From positions 1-43,236 of the forward strand of contig CALLBO010000001.1 in assembly GCA_937998875.1 (NCBI GenBank): a stretch of DNA of 43,236 nt, in the 5' to 3' direction. Positions 6,743 through 16,223 of this stretch are shown here, piece by piece (within the stretch, counting starts at the first letter, position 1; every line of letters starts with the position of its first letter). The notes under the pieces are model-generated. The model was not told the origin of the DNA and did not search any database. It was given only the letters and a program-made list of their open reading frames with translations. The DNA is from an uncultured Granulosicoccaceae bacterium. Its GTDB lineage: Bacteria > Pseudomonadota > Gammaproteobacteria > Granulosicoccales > Granulosicoccaceae. The position numbers and the translations under genes were made by a program.

Positions 6743-8221
6743 ATGTTCAATTGCTCGATCGGCAAGAAGCCCGTCATACTCACGCAGAAGGCTATTATCG
6801 CCGCCGCATTTTTAGGCCTTGCGGCTTGCGACGGTAGTGCGAAACTCGGCGATTCTGCCAGTACAGTTTCTAACACAACCGTAGTCACAAACTCATCAGG
6901 TGGTATGAGTGCCGACGTTTCGGCGAGTAATATTGTAGAAACTGCAGTTGCTGCAGGAAACTTCAATACCCTGGTTACCGCACTTCAGGCTACGGGTCTT
7001 GATGCTGTGCTTGCAGACGAGTCATCAAGCTACACAGTTTTTGCACCGACTGATGATGCGTTTGCTGCACTTGGCAGTGATACCATCGCCGCTTTACTGG
7101 CAGACCCTGAGACACTCGAAAGCATTTTGCTGTACCACGTGGTGCCGGGTGCGGTCAGCTCTGAAGTCGCGATCAGTTTAGCTGGTAGTCCGGTTGAGGC
7201 TGCTAACGGTGACACGCTGGCACTGTCGCTGAGTAATGGTGCGTTGTTTATAAACGACTCGGAAGTCACCGTTGCGGATGTTGCGGCATCCAACGGCGTG
7301 ATCCACGTTATCGATGCGGTTCTCACACCTGCTGAGCCTGAGGATCAGTCCGGTGCAGATCCGGTAACTGCCCCGCAAGGTCTGGCAAACATCGTTGACA
7401 CAGCGGTTGCCGCAGGTTCATTCAATACGCTGGCTGCCGCCTTACAGGCAACCGGACTCGATACAGTGCTAAGTGATGAAAACACTCACTATACCGTTTT
7501 TGCACCAACAGACGCAGCATTCGCCGCATTGGGTGAAGATACCATTAATGCACTGCTAGCTGACCCTGACACACTGAAAGATATCCTGCTCTACCATGTT
7601 GTTGCAGGCACTTCAGTCGATGCGGCAACGGCGGTCGGTCTTGCGGGTACCAAGATAACCGCGGCGAATGGTGGTGAGTTTGCGTTGTCGTTGAACGAGG
7701 GTGATTTATACGTGAATCTCTCGCAGGTAACTGCAACTGATGTTTTCGCATCTAACGGTGTGATCCATGTCATCGACACAGTGCTGACGCCACTGGCGCC
7801 GGTTACTGCCAAAGGGTCAGTGGTTGATGTTGCGATATCTGATGGGCGATTTAATACACTGATCGCGGCGTTGCAAGCCACGAGTCTCGATACAGTATTG
7901 GCTGATCACAGCGGTATTTTTACGGTATTCGCACCTACAGATGCAGCGTTCGCACAGCTCGGTGATGCCACAATTACCGCGTTACTCGGTGATCTGCCAA
8001 CGCTTAGTAATATACTACTCACGCATGTGATCAGCGGTGCAACTGTGGATTCAGTGTCGGCCTTTGCAGCCACCGGTACTTCCGTTGAAACTGCCAGCGG
8101 CGCTGAAGTAGCACTCTCTATCCGCGATGGTGCGTTGTTTGTTAATGATGCAAAGGTAATCATTACTGACATTAAGGCTGAGAACGGAATCATTCATGTT
8201 ATTGATTCAGTCATTCAGTAG
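6743..8221 (+). CDS. Lipoprotein with three fasciclin (FAS1) domains
   Basis: The 492-residue product starts with a signal sequence ending in the lipobox LAAC (Cys29), so it is a predicted lipoprotein. A Ser/Thr-rich linker follows. Three FAS1 repeats begin near residues 62, 214 and 360. Each has a YTVFAPTDDAFAAL-type H1 block (FTVFAPTDAAFAQL in the third) and a GVIHVID-type H2 block. FAS1 proteins are cell-surface adhesion modules. The repeats are highly similar to one another, pointing to internal duplication. A GGAG ribosome site lies just before the ATG. The 171-bp space upstream holds only short frames without support. A strong terminator follows the stop. Confidence 0.93.
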   Translation: MFNCSIGKKPVILTQKAIIAAAFLGLAACDGSAKLGDSASTVSNTTVVTNSSGGMSADVSASNIVETAVAAGNFNTLVTALQATGLDAVLADESSSYTVFAPTDDAFAALGSDTIAALLADPETLESILLYHVVPGAVSSEVAISLAGSPVEAANGDTLALSLSNGALFINDSEVTVADVAASNGVIHVIDAVLTPAEPEDQSGADPVTAPQGLANIVDTAVAAGSFNTLAAALQATGLDTVLSDENTHYTVFAPTDAAFAALGEDTINALLADPDTLKDILLYHVVAGTSVDAATAVGLAGTKITAANGGEFALSLNEGDLYVNLSQVTATDVFASNGVIHVIDTVLTPLAPVTAKGSVVDVAISDGRFNTLIAALQATSLDTVLADHSGIFTVFAPTDAAFAQLGDATITALLGDLPTLSNILLTHVISGATVDSVSAFAATGTSVETASGAEVALSIRDGALFVNDAKVIITDIKAENGIIHVIDSVIQ

Positions 8222-8266
8222 CTCATGGTGGTAATTGTTACCGCTGTACAGTGCCTCTGAAGATTA

Positions 8267-8299
8267 AGCCGTGGCAGGAAAGTCCTGTCACGGCTTTTT
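8267..8299 (+). terminator. Rho-independent terminator after the FAS1 lipoprotein gene
   Basis: AGCCGTGGCAGGA (8267-8279) and TCCTGTCACGGCT (8283-8295) form a 13-bp stem with one G-U pair and a 3-base loop. A run of T follows. It sits 45 bases after the lipoprotein stop and just before the end of the convergent isomerase gene, so it may work for both. Confidence 0.85.
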
Positions 8300-8324
8300 A
8301 TCAACACTTCCTTTACACCAACAC

Positions 8325-9089
8325 CTAGCGCAATAATTCGAGCCAGCCAAGGCCTGCAGATGTGGAGGTGGCAGGTTTGTACTCAGCGCCGATTGGCGCG
8401 GAATAACCCATCGCGTGTATTGCATCCATGACGTAGCGATAGTCTAGCTCCCCTGCATCCGGCTCGGTACGGTCGGGAACTGACGCGATTTGTATATGGC
8501 CGATGATTGGCTGCAGGGATTTCATTCGACGGCAGACATCCCCCTCAATTATTTGCACGTGATAACAGTCAAACATCAGTTTCAGGTTATCGGCTGCAAC
8601 AGTTTCAATAACCTCTTCAGCAAGGCTTGTGTGATTCATGTAGTAGCCGGGTGCATCGTACGAATTGAGTGGTTCGATAAGAATGGTAATACCGTGCTTT
8701 GCCGCAGCAGATGTGGCATAGCTGAGATTGTCGAGATAGCAGTTGTGCGCATCGGCACCAGACGCGATGCCTGCCATAACATGAACGTTAGGTGTGTCTA
8801 TTGCCGCGGCATAATTGATTGCCTGATCGATCGCTGCGCGGGCCTCATCGACACGGTCTGGGAGTGCCGCGAGGCCGTTGTCGCCCTGCGATTCATCACC
8901 TTTGACTGTATTGAGTCCGAGCATCTTCAAGCCCGTTGCGTGCAGAACTGCTTTGGTCTCGGCTGCAGGCGTTGAGTACGGAAAGTGACATTCGACCGCA
9001 TCAAAGCCATGCTTTCTAGAAGCTTCAATACCTTCGGAAAGAGATAATTCGGTAAATAAAAAGCCGAGGTTGGCTGAGAATTTAGGCAC
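8325..9089 (-). CDS. hyi: Hydroxypyruvate isomerase-type sugar isomerase (TIM barrel)
   Basis: The product (254 aa from the chosen start) matches the hydroxypyruvate isomerase/OtnI group of the xylose-isomerase-like TIM barrels. These enzymes interconvert hydroxypyruvate and tartronate semialdehyde, or a 2-oxo-tetronate. Visible landmarks are KFSANLGFLFTE at the N-terminus, GFDAVECHFPY, ILIEPLNSYDAPGYY (metal-binding Glu), LMFDCYHVQIIEGD (metal-binding Asp) and GAEYKP near the end. The GTG at 9089 is preferred to the upstream TTG at 9143. It has AGGGA 8 nt away, and the longer version would begin inside the typA terminator. It probably has its own promoter. Confidence 0.85.
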   Translation of the reverse strand: MPKFSANLGFLFTELSLSEGIEASRKHGFDAVECHFPYSTPAAETKAVLHATGLKMLGLNTVKGDESQGDNGLAALPDRVDEARAAIDQAINYAAAIDTPNVHVMAGIASGADAHNCYLDNLSYATSAAAKHGITILIEPLNSYDAPGYYMNHTSLAEEVIETVAADNLKLMFDCYHVQIIEGDVCRRMKSLQPIIGHIQIASVPDRTEPDAGELDYRYVMDAIHAMGYSAPIGAEYKPATSTSAGLGWLELLR

Positions 9090-9132
9090 TGATTTGGTCC
9101 CTGATGATTGACTTGGTTCAGGGTAACAAAAA

Positions 9133-9154
9133 AGACCGGGCAATGGCCCGGTCT
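9133..9154 (-). terminator. Rho-independent terminator of typA
   Basis: AGACCGGGC (9133-9141) and GCCCGGTCT (9146-9154) form a perfect 9-bp GC-rich stem with a 4-base loop. Read on the minus strand it is followed by six T residues, so it ends the typA transcript 45 bases after the typA stop. It also has T residues on the other side and could act in both directions. Confidence 0.88.
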
Positions 9155-9198
9155 GTTTTTCATTCAGGTTGCAGCCTGGCAGGTTACCAGTGTGGATA

Positions 9199-11019
9199 CT
9201 ACGCGGCGCTGCGAGAGGCTCGCTTCCTGTCAGTTTCCTTGAGCATCTTTTTGCGAATACGAATACTCTCCGGTGTGACCTCCACCAGTTCGTCGTCTTC
9301 GATGAATTCCAGCGCCTGCTCGAGTGAGTGGACGATGGGTGGCGTCAAGGTAAGCGCCTCGTCGGTGCCGGAGGCTCGAACGTTGGTGAGTTGCTTGCCC
9401 TTGGTCGCGTTAACAACCAGATCATTTGATCGTGAGTGAATGCCCAGAATCTGGCCTTCGTATATATCGATTGCATGGCCGAGAAATAAGCGCCCACGAT
9501 CCTGCAGGTTAAATAGCGAGAAGGCAGATGTTTTGCCGGTTACCATGGAAACCAGAACGCCATTTTGCCGTGAGACCACACCAGCAGATTTAACCTCGCC
9601 GTAATGATCAAACACGCTCGTTAAGATACCGGAGCCGGAAGTCATGGTTAAGAACATGCCACGAAAACCAATCAGCCCGCGTGATGGGATAATAAACTCC
9701 ATCTTCAAGCGACCTTTGCCGTCCGGTTCCATATTGGTCATTTCGGCTTTACGTAGTCCGAGTTCTTCCATTACCGGACCCTGATGAGTGTCTTCTATGT
9801 CTACGACAACCTGCTCAAACGGCTCTTGTACAACTCCGTCGATCTCTTTTTGTATAACTTCGGGTCTGGAAACACCAAGCTCATAACCTTCTCGACGCAT
9901 GGTCTCGATCAGAACAGATAAGTGCAGTTCACCGCGACCGGACACTTTGAACTTGTCTGCTGAATCACCTGGTTCTACCCGCAGCGCCACATTATGAATG
10001 AGTTCCTGTTCAAGGCGTTCGCGGATATTGCGGGATGTGACAAATTTGCCTTCCTTACCTGCAAAAGGTGAATCATTCACACGGAAGGTCATGCTTACTG
10101 TGGGTTCGTCCACAGACAATGGTGGCAACGCCTCTATAGTTTCAGGGTCGCACAAAGTGTCTGAGATAGACAATCCGTCGATACCGTTAATGCATACGAT
10201 ATCACCAGCGGTGGCTTTTTCAGTATCAACGCGCTCAAGGCCCATGTAGCCTTTAACATTGAGTACGCGGCCTTTGCGTTCTTGACCGCTTGCAGATTTA
10301 ACAACGACCTGTTGGTTAGGGCGGAGTGCTCCGCGTGAGATTCGGCCGACACCAATAACACCGACGTAACTGTCGTAGTCCAGAGCTGATACCTGCATCT
10401 GAAAAGGGCCGTCTACGTTAACCTCAGGTGCCGGGACTTTTTCTGTGATCATCTTAAACAACGGCGTCATATCTTCTGCCATCTCTTCGACTTCCATACC
10501 GGCGATGCCGTTGATTGCAGAAGCGTAGATCACCGGGAAATCGAGCTGTTCATCGGTAGCGCCGAGCCGGTCGAACAGATCAAATACCTGATCCATAACC
10601 CAATCAGGTCGAGCACCTGGACGATCAACCTTGTTGATAACCACAATCGGCTTCAGGCCGCGTTCGAAAGCTTTGGACGTAACAAAGCGGGTTTGTGGCA
10701 TCGGACCGTCAACTGCATCAACCAGTAACAGCACGCTATCGACCATCGACAGTACCCGCTCGACTTCGCCGCCAAAATCGGCGTGCCCCGGGGTGTCGAC
10801 GATGTTGATGCGGTAGTCCTGCCACTCGATTGCGGTGTTCTTCGCAAGAATCGTTATGCCGCGTTCTTTTTCCTGATCATTGGAGTCCATGATGCGCTCG
10901 GCATCGGCATTCTTTCGATCCAGCGTGCCGGATTGATTCAGGAGCTTATCGACCAGCGTGGTTTTGCCATGGTCAACGTGAGCAATAATCGCGATATTGC
11001 GCAATTTTTCAGTATTCAT
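9199..11019 (-). CDS. typA: Translational GTPase TypA/BipA
   Basis: From the ATG at 11019 the product is 606 residues, the normal BipA length. It is a ribosome-associated GTPase of the EF-G class involved in 50S assembly and stress adaptation. Motifs seen are the P-loop [10 protein letters not shown] near the N-terminus, the ERGITI switch, [12 protein letters not shown], and the [12 protein letters not shown] guanine-recognition block. The C-terminal BipA part includes [18 protein letters not shown] and RGLIGFRG. The frame extends 51 codons further upstream to 11172, but that stretch has no family similarity. It also covers the likely promoter, so it is not used. A terminator lies downstream. 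Confidence 0.97.
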   Translation of the reverse strand: MNTEKLRNIAIIAHVDHGKTTLVDKLLNQSGTLDRKNADAERIMDSNDQEKERGITILAKNTAIEWQDYRINIVDTPGHADFGGEVERVLSMVDSVLLLVDAVDGPMPQTRFVTSKAFERGLKPIVVINKVDRPGARPDWVMDQVFDLFDRLGATDEQLDFPVIYASAINGIAGMEVEEMAEDMTPLFKMITEKVPAPEVNVDGPFQMQVSALDYDSYVGVIGVGRISRGALRPNQQVVVKSASGQERKGRVLNVKGYMGLERVDTEKATAGDIVCINGIDGLSISDTLCDPETIEALPPLSVDEPTVSMTFRVNDSPFAGKEGKFVTSRNIRERLEQELIHNVALRVEPGDSADKFKVSGRGELHLSVLIETMRREGYELGVSRPEVIQKEIDGVVQEPFEQVVVDIEDTHQGPVMEELGLRKAEMTNMEPDGKGRLKMEFIIPSRGLIGFRGMFLTMTSGSGILTSVFDHYGEVKSAGVVSRQNGVLVSMVTGKTSAFSLFNLQDRGRLFLGHAIDIYEGQILGIHSRSNDLVVNATKGKQLTNVRASGTDEALTLTPPIVHSLEQALEFIEDDELVEVTPESIRIRKKMLKETDRKRASRSAA

Positions 11020-11378
11020 AATTAACTTGTGGTTACTAACAGGGCGCCGGCGTCTAGTGAGGTACAGGCTGAGAGACAGTGTAATGCCCTCTGCGGCACG
11101 GAATTTCGCTTCGCCGGTGTGGGGAGTATTCGCTACACGAGCCGGATTATACAGGTCCGACTGCCAAAACATACACTTATATAGCTTGGTTTTCTCTGTT
11201 CTGCAGGGTGTTTGAATCGTGGCGAGATGCAGAGCTGAGTTTGAGAGACTGATCGCAGCGCAGCCAGTGGCGGGCGACGCGGACTTTCCGACCTTTCGCA
11301 GCTAACTTTTGCTGGCAGAGCGCTGGCTGCTCAGCATGTTCCTGGCTTCGGATATGACTGTGGGCTTATCGGCATGTT
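11020..11378. other. Intergenic region upstream of typA
   Basis: These 359 bases separate typA from the end of the binding-protein operon. A minus-strand TATAAT (plus-strand 11146-11151) is a candidate -10 box for typA, about 127 bases before its ATG, but no convincing -35 was found. An 8-bp inverted repeat (GCAGCCAG near 11260, CTGGCTGC at 11323-11330) is too widely spaced to call a terminator. No gene is supported here. Confidence 0.4.
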
Positions 11379-12698
11379 CTACTCTTGAATGTTCGCCAAC
11401 GATTGTTCTGCCTCGGTGCGTATAGCGGTGATAATCTTTTTAAAATTATCGATACTGATCTGGAGCTCTTCAGCCGGATCCTTGTCGCTTTCCTGAGACG
11501 CCTTCCAGAAACGGTATATCTCGTTGTCAATGTCGTGCATATACTGACCGCGTCGATAAGACGCATACGGTGGGATTACCGAATCATCATTGGCCAGCGC
11601 ATTGTGGACCTGTCTGCTACACACATCGAGCTCATCATCTGCGGGGCGAACAAACGGTGACACAGAGCCTTTGAGTTTATTAAATTCCTGATTAACCTTC
11701 GGATCGGATATCACATCAAGCATGAGCGCTTGTCCTGATCTGTCCATTGGGTCCGTCATTTTACCAAGAATAAATGCATCAATTACCAGCAACAGGCTCG
11801 GGTCATCCCCTGCTGTCAGCGTGCAGCCGTAGTCTTCACCAGCGGTTTTGCCAAGGGACTGGAATTCACCTTTGGCCCAGTCTCCCATAAAAGTGGCAGC
11901 TGCCTTGTTATCTGCAACCGCTTTCACTTGCGTATTCCAGTTTCCGTCTCCGAATGACTCACTTAGATTCGCGATCTGATTGAACACCTGCAAGACGCGT
12001 TTGAATTCTTTGTTTTCTACAACAGCTGCTGTTGGTTCAGCGCTTAAGTAGAATTCTTTGTATCGCTCGCGGGCGATACTGAGAAAGACACTCGTGAAAA
12101 GAATTCTAACCTGCCATGACTGATCACCAACGGCAAGTAGAGGAATATCCTTTTCAGCCAGTGCCACCCCCTGATCGATGAACTTCTGCCAATCTTTTGA
12201 GATGAGCTTGCTGGAGTCTAGCGGCAAATGATTGCCGTACCACATCCAGTTCTCGCTATGAATATTGAGTGGCATAGCGATAATTTCACCTTGATAGGTG
12301 ACTGCGTCCAGAATAGGTTTTGGGAGGCTGCTTTTTAACTTTGCGATAAGCTTTGGATCAGTGATGGAATCGGTAATTCCGTATTCGTAGAATTCCTGAA
12401 TATCTCTGCCAGCGTTCCATTGGGTAAGTGTTGAAGGGTAGCCTTTGCTCAACCGTTCTATCGCCTCTTCTCTACTGGCGATCTGGTCATCCTTGGTGGA
12501 GTCATAATAGTGACCTCCACGAGACTTGAATGCGTCGACTAGCACCTGCAGTGCTGCAGACTCACCGGGGCTTGACCACCAGTGAAGAATTTCTGCCTGT
12601 GGTTTCCCGTTGGCTGCGAGTGAAACGCTAGCCGTTAAAATAATAGAGGCGAGGATAAGTCGCGCGCATCTTGTACTCACAGCTAGTCTCCAGTCCAT
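11379..12698 (-). CDS. Orphan periplasmic sugar-type solute-binding protein
   Basis: The product is up to 439 residues. It has a signal peptide (RLILASIILTASVSLAA) and then a family 1 extracellular solute-binding fold resembling glucose/mannose-binding proteins, with AEILHWWSSPGESAAL at the mature N-terminus and FMGDWAKGEFQSL in the second half. Such proteins bind sugars in the periplasm and hand them to an ABC permease. No permease or ATPase gene is nearby. Instead it lies 52 bp downstream of, and on the same strand as, a membrane c-di-GMP phosphodiesterase gene. A GTG at 12680 with GGAG 6 nt upstream is a good alternative start. A role as sensor partner is inferred. Confidence 0.88.
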   Translation of the reverse strand: MDWRLAVSTRCARLILASIILTASVSLAANGKPQAEILHWWSSPGESAALQVLVDAFKSRGGHYYDSTKDDQIASREEAIERLSKGYPSTLTQWNAGRDIQEFYEYGITDSITDPKLIAKLKSSLPKPILDAVTYQGEIIAMPLNIHSENWMWYGNHLPLDSSKLISKDWQKFIDQGVALAEKDIPLLAVGDQSWQVRILFTSVFLSIARERYKEFYLSAEPTAAVVENKEFKRVLQVFNQIANLSESFGDGNWNTQVKAVADNKAAATFMGDWAKGEFQSLGKTAGEDYGCTLTAGDDPSLLLVIDAFILGKMTDPMDRSGQALMLDVISDPKVNQEFNKLKGSVSPFVRPADDELDVCSRQVHNALANDDSVIPPYASYRRGQYMHDIDNEIYRFWKASQESDKDPAEELQISIDNFKKIITAIRTEAEQSLANIQE

Positions 12699-12750
12699 TT
12701 AGGGATGGATTGCAGTGTCCGTGCCTGGACCGCGGAACCGCGTCGAATAG

Positions 12751-14817
12751 TTAGCCCGTCATTTTCCAATCGATGGAATGGTGCAGGAATTCTGTTGTGT
12801 CAGAATAGTTTGAGGGCTTGTGAAAAAAGAACCCTTGTAGCTCATCAGCTCCGAGTTCTGCTAACTGAGTCCATTGCCACTCGGTTTCTATTCCTTCCAC
12901 TACACACTTCTTCTTGAGCTTATTACTGAGGGATATCATCGCTGATACCACTTCGTTGCCTTCACCGCTTTCCGTCATCGGCAGTACAAAAGATCTATCA
13001 ATTTTCAATACGTCCAGTGGCGTGTCGATCAGTGTTTGAAGAGACGCGTAGCCGGTACCAAAATCATCAATTGCGACGTGAATACCCATGGCTCTGATGT
13101 GTTGGAGTATTTTGCTGGTTTGTTTAACCTGATCACCAAGCGCGATGTTCTCTGTGATTTCCATTTCGAGCCCCTCACACAGCGCTGGCAAAGACTTGTT
13201 CATCTCATCAAGTCGATTTAAAAATTCAGTGTGATGCAGTACATCGGCGGCGACGTTGATTGCGACGCGACCTATTGGAAGACCAGACGCGCACCATTGA
13301 TTGATGTCAGTCAGTACCTGATTAAACAACGAGTAAGTAAGCTTAATAATTAAGCCTGAGCTTTCAGCTGCAGGTATAAATTCACCCGGTGATACCAGTG
13401 TGCCGTCTGGTGTTATCCACCGTGCCAGTACTTCCACCGAGCAGGCCTGTCCGGTTTTTGCACAAAACTTGAGCTGGTAGTACGGTAGAAATTCACCAGC
13501 TTTAATTCCTTCACTGATGCGATTTATCAGATCATTCCTTGCTGCAAGCTTATTTTTCATGCCCGGTTGATATTCAGGCAACCAACAGATAGGCGGGTTA
13601 AAATTGACCGATGCGAGTCTGGCGTTAGACTGATGTTCCCACAGCACATCAGTGCAGAAAGTCTCTGAATTTTTAATTCTTGATACCGCCATGCTGACTT
13701 CGGGTCTTACTATGATGCCTTCTACTGTCAGTTTCCCGGTCACGGAATTGTGTAGTGCTTGAATCCATTCATCTGCGGCGCCGAACTGTTGTTCTGAAAT
13801 GATCGCGCTGAACTCCGCTTCACCACTGCGGCACCACTGTAGTTGTCTGTTGTCCCAGGTTTCGAGCCTCCTGCTGACTGACTGCAATAGTTCATCGACC
13901 TTGTGGCTTCCTATTAAATTGTACAGCTCATCAAGATTTTTGAATCTGACAAGCAGTAGGTAAAAGCCTGTGGATGAATCGGGTGATGAGTTCTGATGGT
14001 TTAATTGGCTCTCCAGTCCGTCAAGGTTGGGTAGGCCAGTCGCTTTGTCTGTGTATGCGATTTTATAGAGATTATTGTGAGCCTCCTCAAGTTGCTGATG
14101 CTCTCTAATCACACGCCGCCAAAGCGGAACCACCACGAATATGCTGATCAGTAGAACAACAGTGACAATCAGCGCGGTGATGGCTCGATGCACGTTTTCA
14201 ATTCGAGCAGAGTTTTCATTTATCTTTTCTTCCAGTAAGTCTGATGCCTTTTGGTACCCGACAAGCATAGCGCCATATCTGGTGCCCGCAGCTTCAACTG
14301 GTATTTGAGTCAATGTGGTAGTGCTGGTGTCTTCTACCTGGGTTGTTGTTAACTCCATTTGGCGAATGTAGTCACCCAGTTTTTCATGTAGCGAGTCGTT
14401 CTTGTCTTCAATGATCCATTTGATTTCATCCCAAACAGGAGTAGCCTCGAGTTTGGTGGTCATGTTTTCAATCGCTGTCTTTATGGTTTTTAACTCACTT
14501 ACAGAATTGCTGGCCCGTCGTGTAATCAGTTGTACAAGGCGACTGCCGGGTTCGCTTGTCTTTATTTCCTGTCGATAGTCGTTTAGAACTGCAGTTGAGT
14601 CTGTGACAGCAAATTGAGTATCCCGCACTAATGTATTTACTTTTGTTAGCGTTCTTTGTGTTGTGATGACATTCTGCAGAACCGAGTAGCTGAAGAATAT
14701 AGCTGTCAGTAACGTGAGAATTGAAAGGACGTAGGTCGCCACAATACGAGCGCTTTTCGGTACGCGCTTCTGGTCGTTCACATCGATAGACAAGATTTGT
14801 TGACTTGTTTTTAGCAC
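12751..14817 (-). CDS. Membrane c-di-GMP phosphodiesterase with degenerate GGDEF and intact EAL domain
   Basis: The 688-residue product has a membrane segment near residues 23-47, a periplasmic helical region of roughly 160 residues, and a second membrane segment near 211-233 followed by a short linker. The GGDEF domain reads GEAEF in place of the signature (about residue 332), so cyclase activity is unlikely. The EAL domain looks competent: EVLAR (Glu at about 462), ITENIA, DDFGTGYASL (about 584), LKIDRSFV, VVEGIET and ELQGFFFHKP. It should hydrolyse c-di-GMP to pGpG. The start is GTG. The same transcript carries the orphan binding protein, a likely ligand-loaded partner of the periplasmic region. 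Confidence 0.9.
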   Translation of the reverse strand: MLKTSQQILSIDVNDQKRVPKSARIVATYVLSILTLLTAIFFSYSVLQNVITTQRTLTKVNTLVRDTQFAVTDSTAVLNDYRQEIKTSEPGSRLVQLITRRASNSVSELKTIKTAIENMTTKLEATPVWDEIKWIIEDKNDSLHEKLGDYIRQMELTTTQVEDTSTTTLTQIPVEAAGTRYGAMLVGYQKASDLLEEKINENSARIENVHRAITALIVTVVLLISIFVVVPLWRRVIREHQQLEEAHNNLYKIAYTDKATGLPNLDGLESQLNHQNSSPDSSTGFYLLLVRFKNLDELYNLIGSHKVDELLQSVSRRLETWDNRQLQWCRSGEAEFSAIISEQQFGAADEWIQALHNSVTGKLTVEGIIVRPEVSMAVSRIKNSETFCTDVLWEHQSNARLASVNFNPPICWLPEYQPGMKNKLAARNDLINRISEGIKAGEFLPYYQLKFCAKTGQACSVEVLARWITPDGTLVSPGEFIPAAESSGLIIKLTYSLFNQVLTDINQWCASGLPIGRVAINVAADVLHHTEFLNRLDEMNKSLPALCEGLEMEITENIALGDQVKQTSKILQHIRAMGIHVAIDDFGTGYASLQTLIDTPLDVLKIDRSFVLPMTESGEGNEVVSAMISLSNKLKKKCVVEGIETEWQWTQLAELGADELQGFFFHKPSNYSDTTEFLHHSIDWKMTG

Positions 14818-15305
14818 TGAATTGTCTGAGGCGAAAATGAAGAGATCATTGACAGTAACTGTGCCAAAGAGGCGGGCGCTTATCGGATAAAAATGTTGGA
14901 ACAGTTCTCATTCAAGCGTTGATTTGTCGAATAGAAATGTGAAGTGTCTAAGGTTGTTGTTCTTGTAGAACTACATTGTCGTATTGCGCTCTACTGACTT
15001 AACAAAGGTCAGCGGAATATCCGCCAAAAAAATTGTATCAGCGACAATATTCTGTTTTGGAACGTCAATATTCGGGAGTGGGTGAGAATGGGATTTGCCT
15101 GATGTTGGCTAACCTTTTCACGCGCCAGACACCGGTCTATTGAATTCAGTCAGAGTTTTCCAACAGGCCCGGTTGGCTCGTGGTTTACTGAGGTCACTTC
15201 TTGAACTGACTATGGCGTTAGGAAGTACAGCAAGTTGAATAAACTCGTGGGCCTGACGGGTATTGGCAGATACAATCATGCAGAACCATTCAAGGTCTGT
15301 AATTT
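14818..15305. other. Divergent intergenic region between phosphodiesterase and carnitine operons
   Basis: These 488 bases separate two divergent transcripts and must hold both promoters. Small dyads are visible, such as GTTCT-TGT-AGAAC near 14957 and GCGGA-ATA-TCCGC at 15012-15024, and the octamer CAATATTC occurs twice between about 15050 and 15080. None is strong enough to assign to a regulator. No carnitine-operon regulator gene is found in or beside this region. Confidence 0.4.
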
Positions 15306-16223
15306 ATGAGTCTGACTCCCAATAAAAATGTATTTATCACCTGCGCGGTAACTGGCTCAGGCAGCTCGCAGGACCGTTCCTCCCACGTTCCCCGCAGTCC
15401 GGAGCAGATTGCCAACAGCGCTATTGATGCTGCCCGTGCAGGGGCTGCAGTCGTGCATTGCCATGTGCGAGATCCGGACACAGGCACACCGTCGCGAAAG
15501 CTTGAATACTATAGAGAGGTCACTGATCGAATCAGATCCAGCGATGTTGATGTTGTGCTTAACCTGACTGCAGGTATGGGTGGCGATCTGGTGTTTGGTG
15601 GTGGTGAAAACCCGCTACCGCCGGGCGATGGTACTGATCTGGTTGGTCCTTCTGAGAGAGTTGCTCACATCGCTGAATGTCTGCCGGAAATCTGCACACT
15701 TGATTGCGGTACGATGAACTTTGCCGAAGCGGACTACGTCGCTACGAATACTCCTGGCATGTTGCGCGCCATGGGCCAGATGATGACTGCTCTCGGCGTT
15801 CGTCCAGAGATTGAAGCGTTTGATACCGGGCATCTCTGGTTTGCAAAGCAACTGGTTGAAGAGGGCGTTCTGAAAGACCCGGCACTGGTGCAACTGTGTA
15901 TGGGAATACCCTGGGGTGCACCGGACGATCTGAATACCTTTATGGCGATGGTTAACAATGTGCCTGACCACTGGGTGTTTTCAGCGTTTTCTATTAGTCG
16001 CAATCAAATGCCCTATGTAGCAGCGGCAGTGCTTGCCGGTGGTAACGTTCGGGTGGGGCTTGAAGATAATATCTGGCTTGAAAGAGGTGTGCTTGCCACC
16101 AATGCGCAATTGGTGGAGCGTTCTGTCACCATCATTGAAAGCATGGGTTCAAAGATAATGGGCCCGGAGGAAGTCCGCGAAATGCTGAATCTTAAAAAGC
16201 AATCACCTGTCGGTAAGGCGTAA
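15306..16223 (+). CDS. Beta-keto acid cleavage enzyme (BKACE, DUF849), probable 3-dehydrocarnitine cleavage enzyme
   Basis: The 305-residue product belongs to the BKACE family. These Zn-dependent TIM-barrel enzymes condense a beta-keto acid with acetyl-CoA and release acetoacetate and a new acyl-CoA. The family metal site is visible as VVHCHVRDPDTG (two His, about residues 46-48), and the later GLEDN block supplies the Glu. Because the next gene encodes an L-carnitine-dehydrogenase-like enzyme and overlaps by one base (TAATG), the likely reaction is 3-dehydrocarnitine plus acetyl-CoA to betainyl-CoA plus acetoacetate. It is the first gene of a six-gene plus-strand operon. The family call is firm; the substrate is inferred from context. 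Confidence 0.9.
   Translation: MSLTPNKNVFITCAVTGSGSSQDRSSHVPRSPEQIANSAIDAARAGAAVVHCHVRDPDTGTPSRKLEYYREVTDRIRSSDVDVVLNLTAGMGGDLVFGGGENPLPPGDGTDLVGPSERVAHIAECLPEICTLDCGTMNFAEADYVATNTPGMLRAMGQMMTALGVRPEIEAFDTGHLWFAKQLVEEGVLKDPALVQLCMGIPWGAPDDLNTFMAMVNNVPDHWVFSAFSISRNQMPYVAAAVLAGGNVRVGLEDNIWLERGVLATNAQLVERSVTIIESMGSKIMGPEEVREMLNLKKQSPVGKA

Noticed and set aside
6612..6837. Two overlapping frames of 67-68 codons between the DadA-type gene and the FAS1 lipoprotein
   Set aside because: No ribosome site or family features, and they overlap the real lipoprotein start; they look like chance frames in a leader region.
9090..9143. 18-codon extension of the isomerase
   Set aside because: It starts within the typA terminator, while the GTG at 9089 has a good ribosome site and gives the family length.
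11020..11172. 51-codon N-terminal extension of TypA
   Set aside because: The family begins at [20 protein letters not shown]; the extension is Arg-rich, has no similarity and covers a candidate -10 box.
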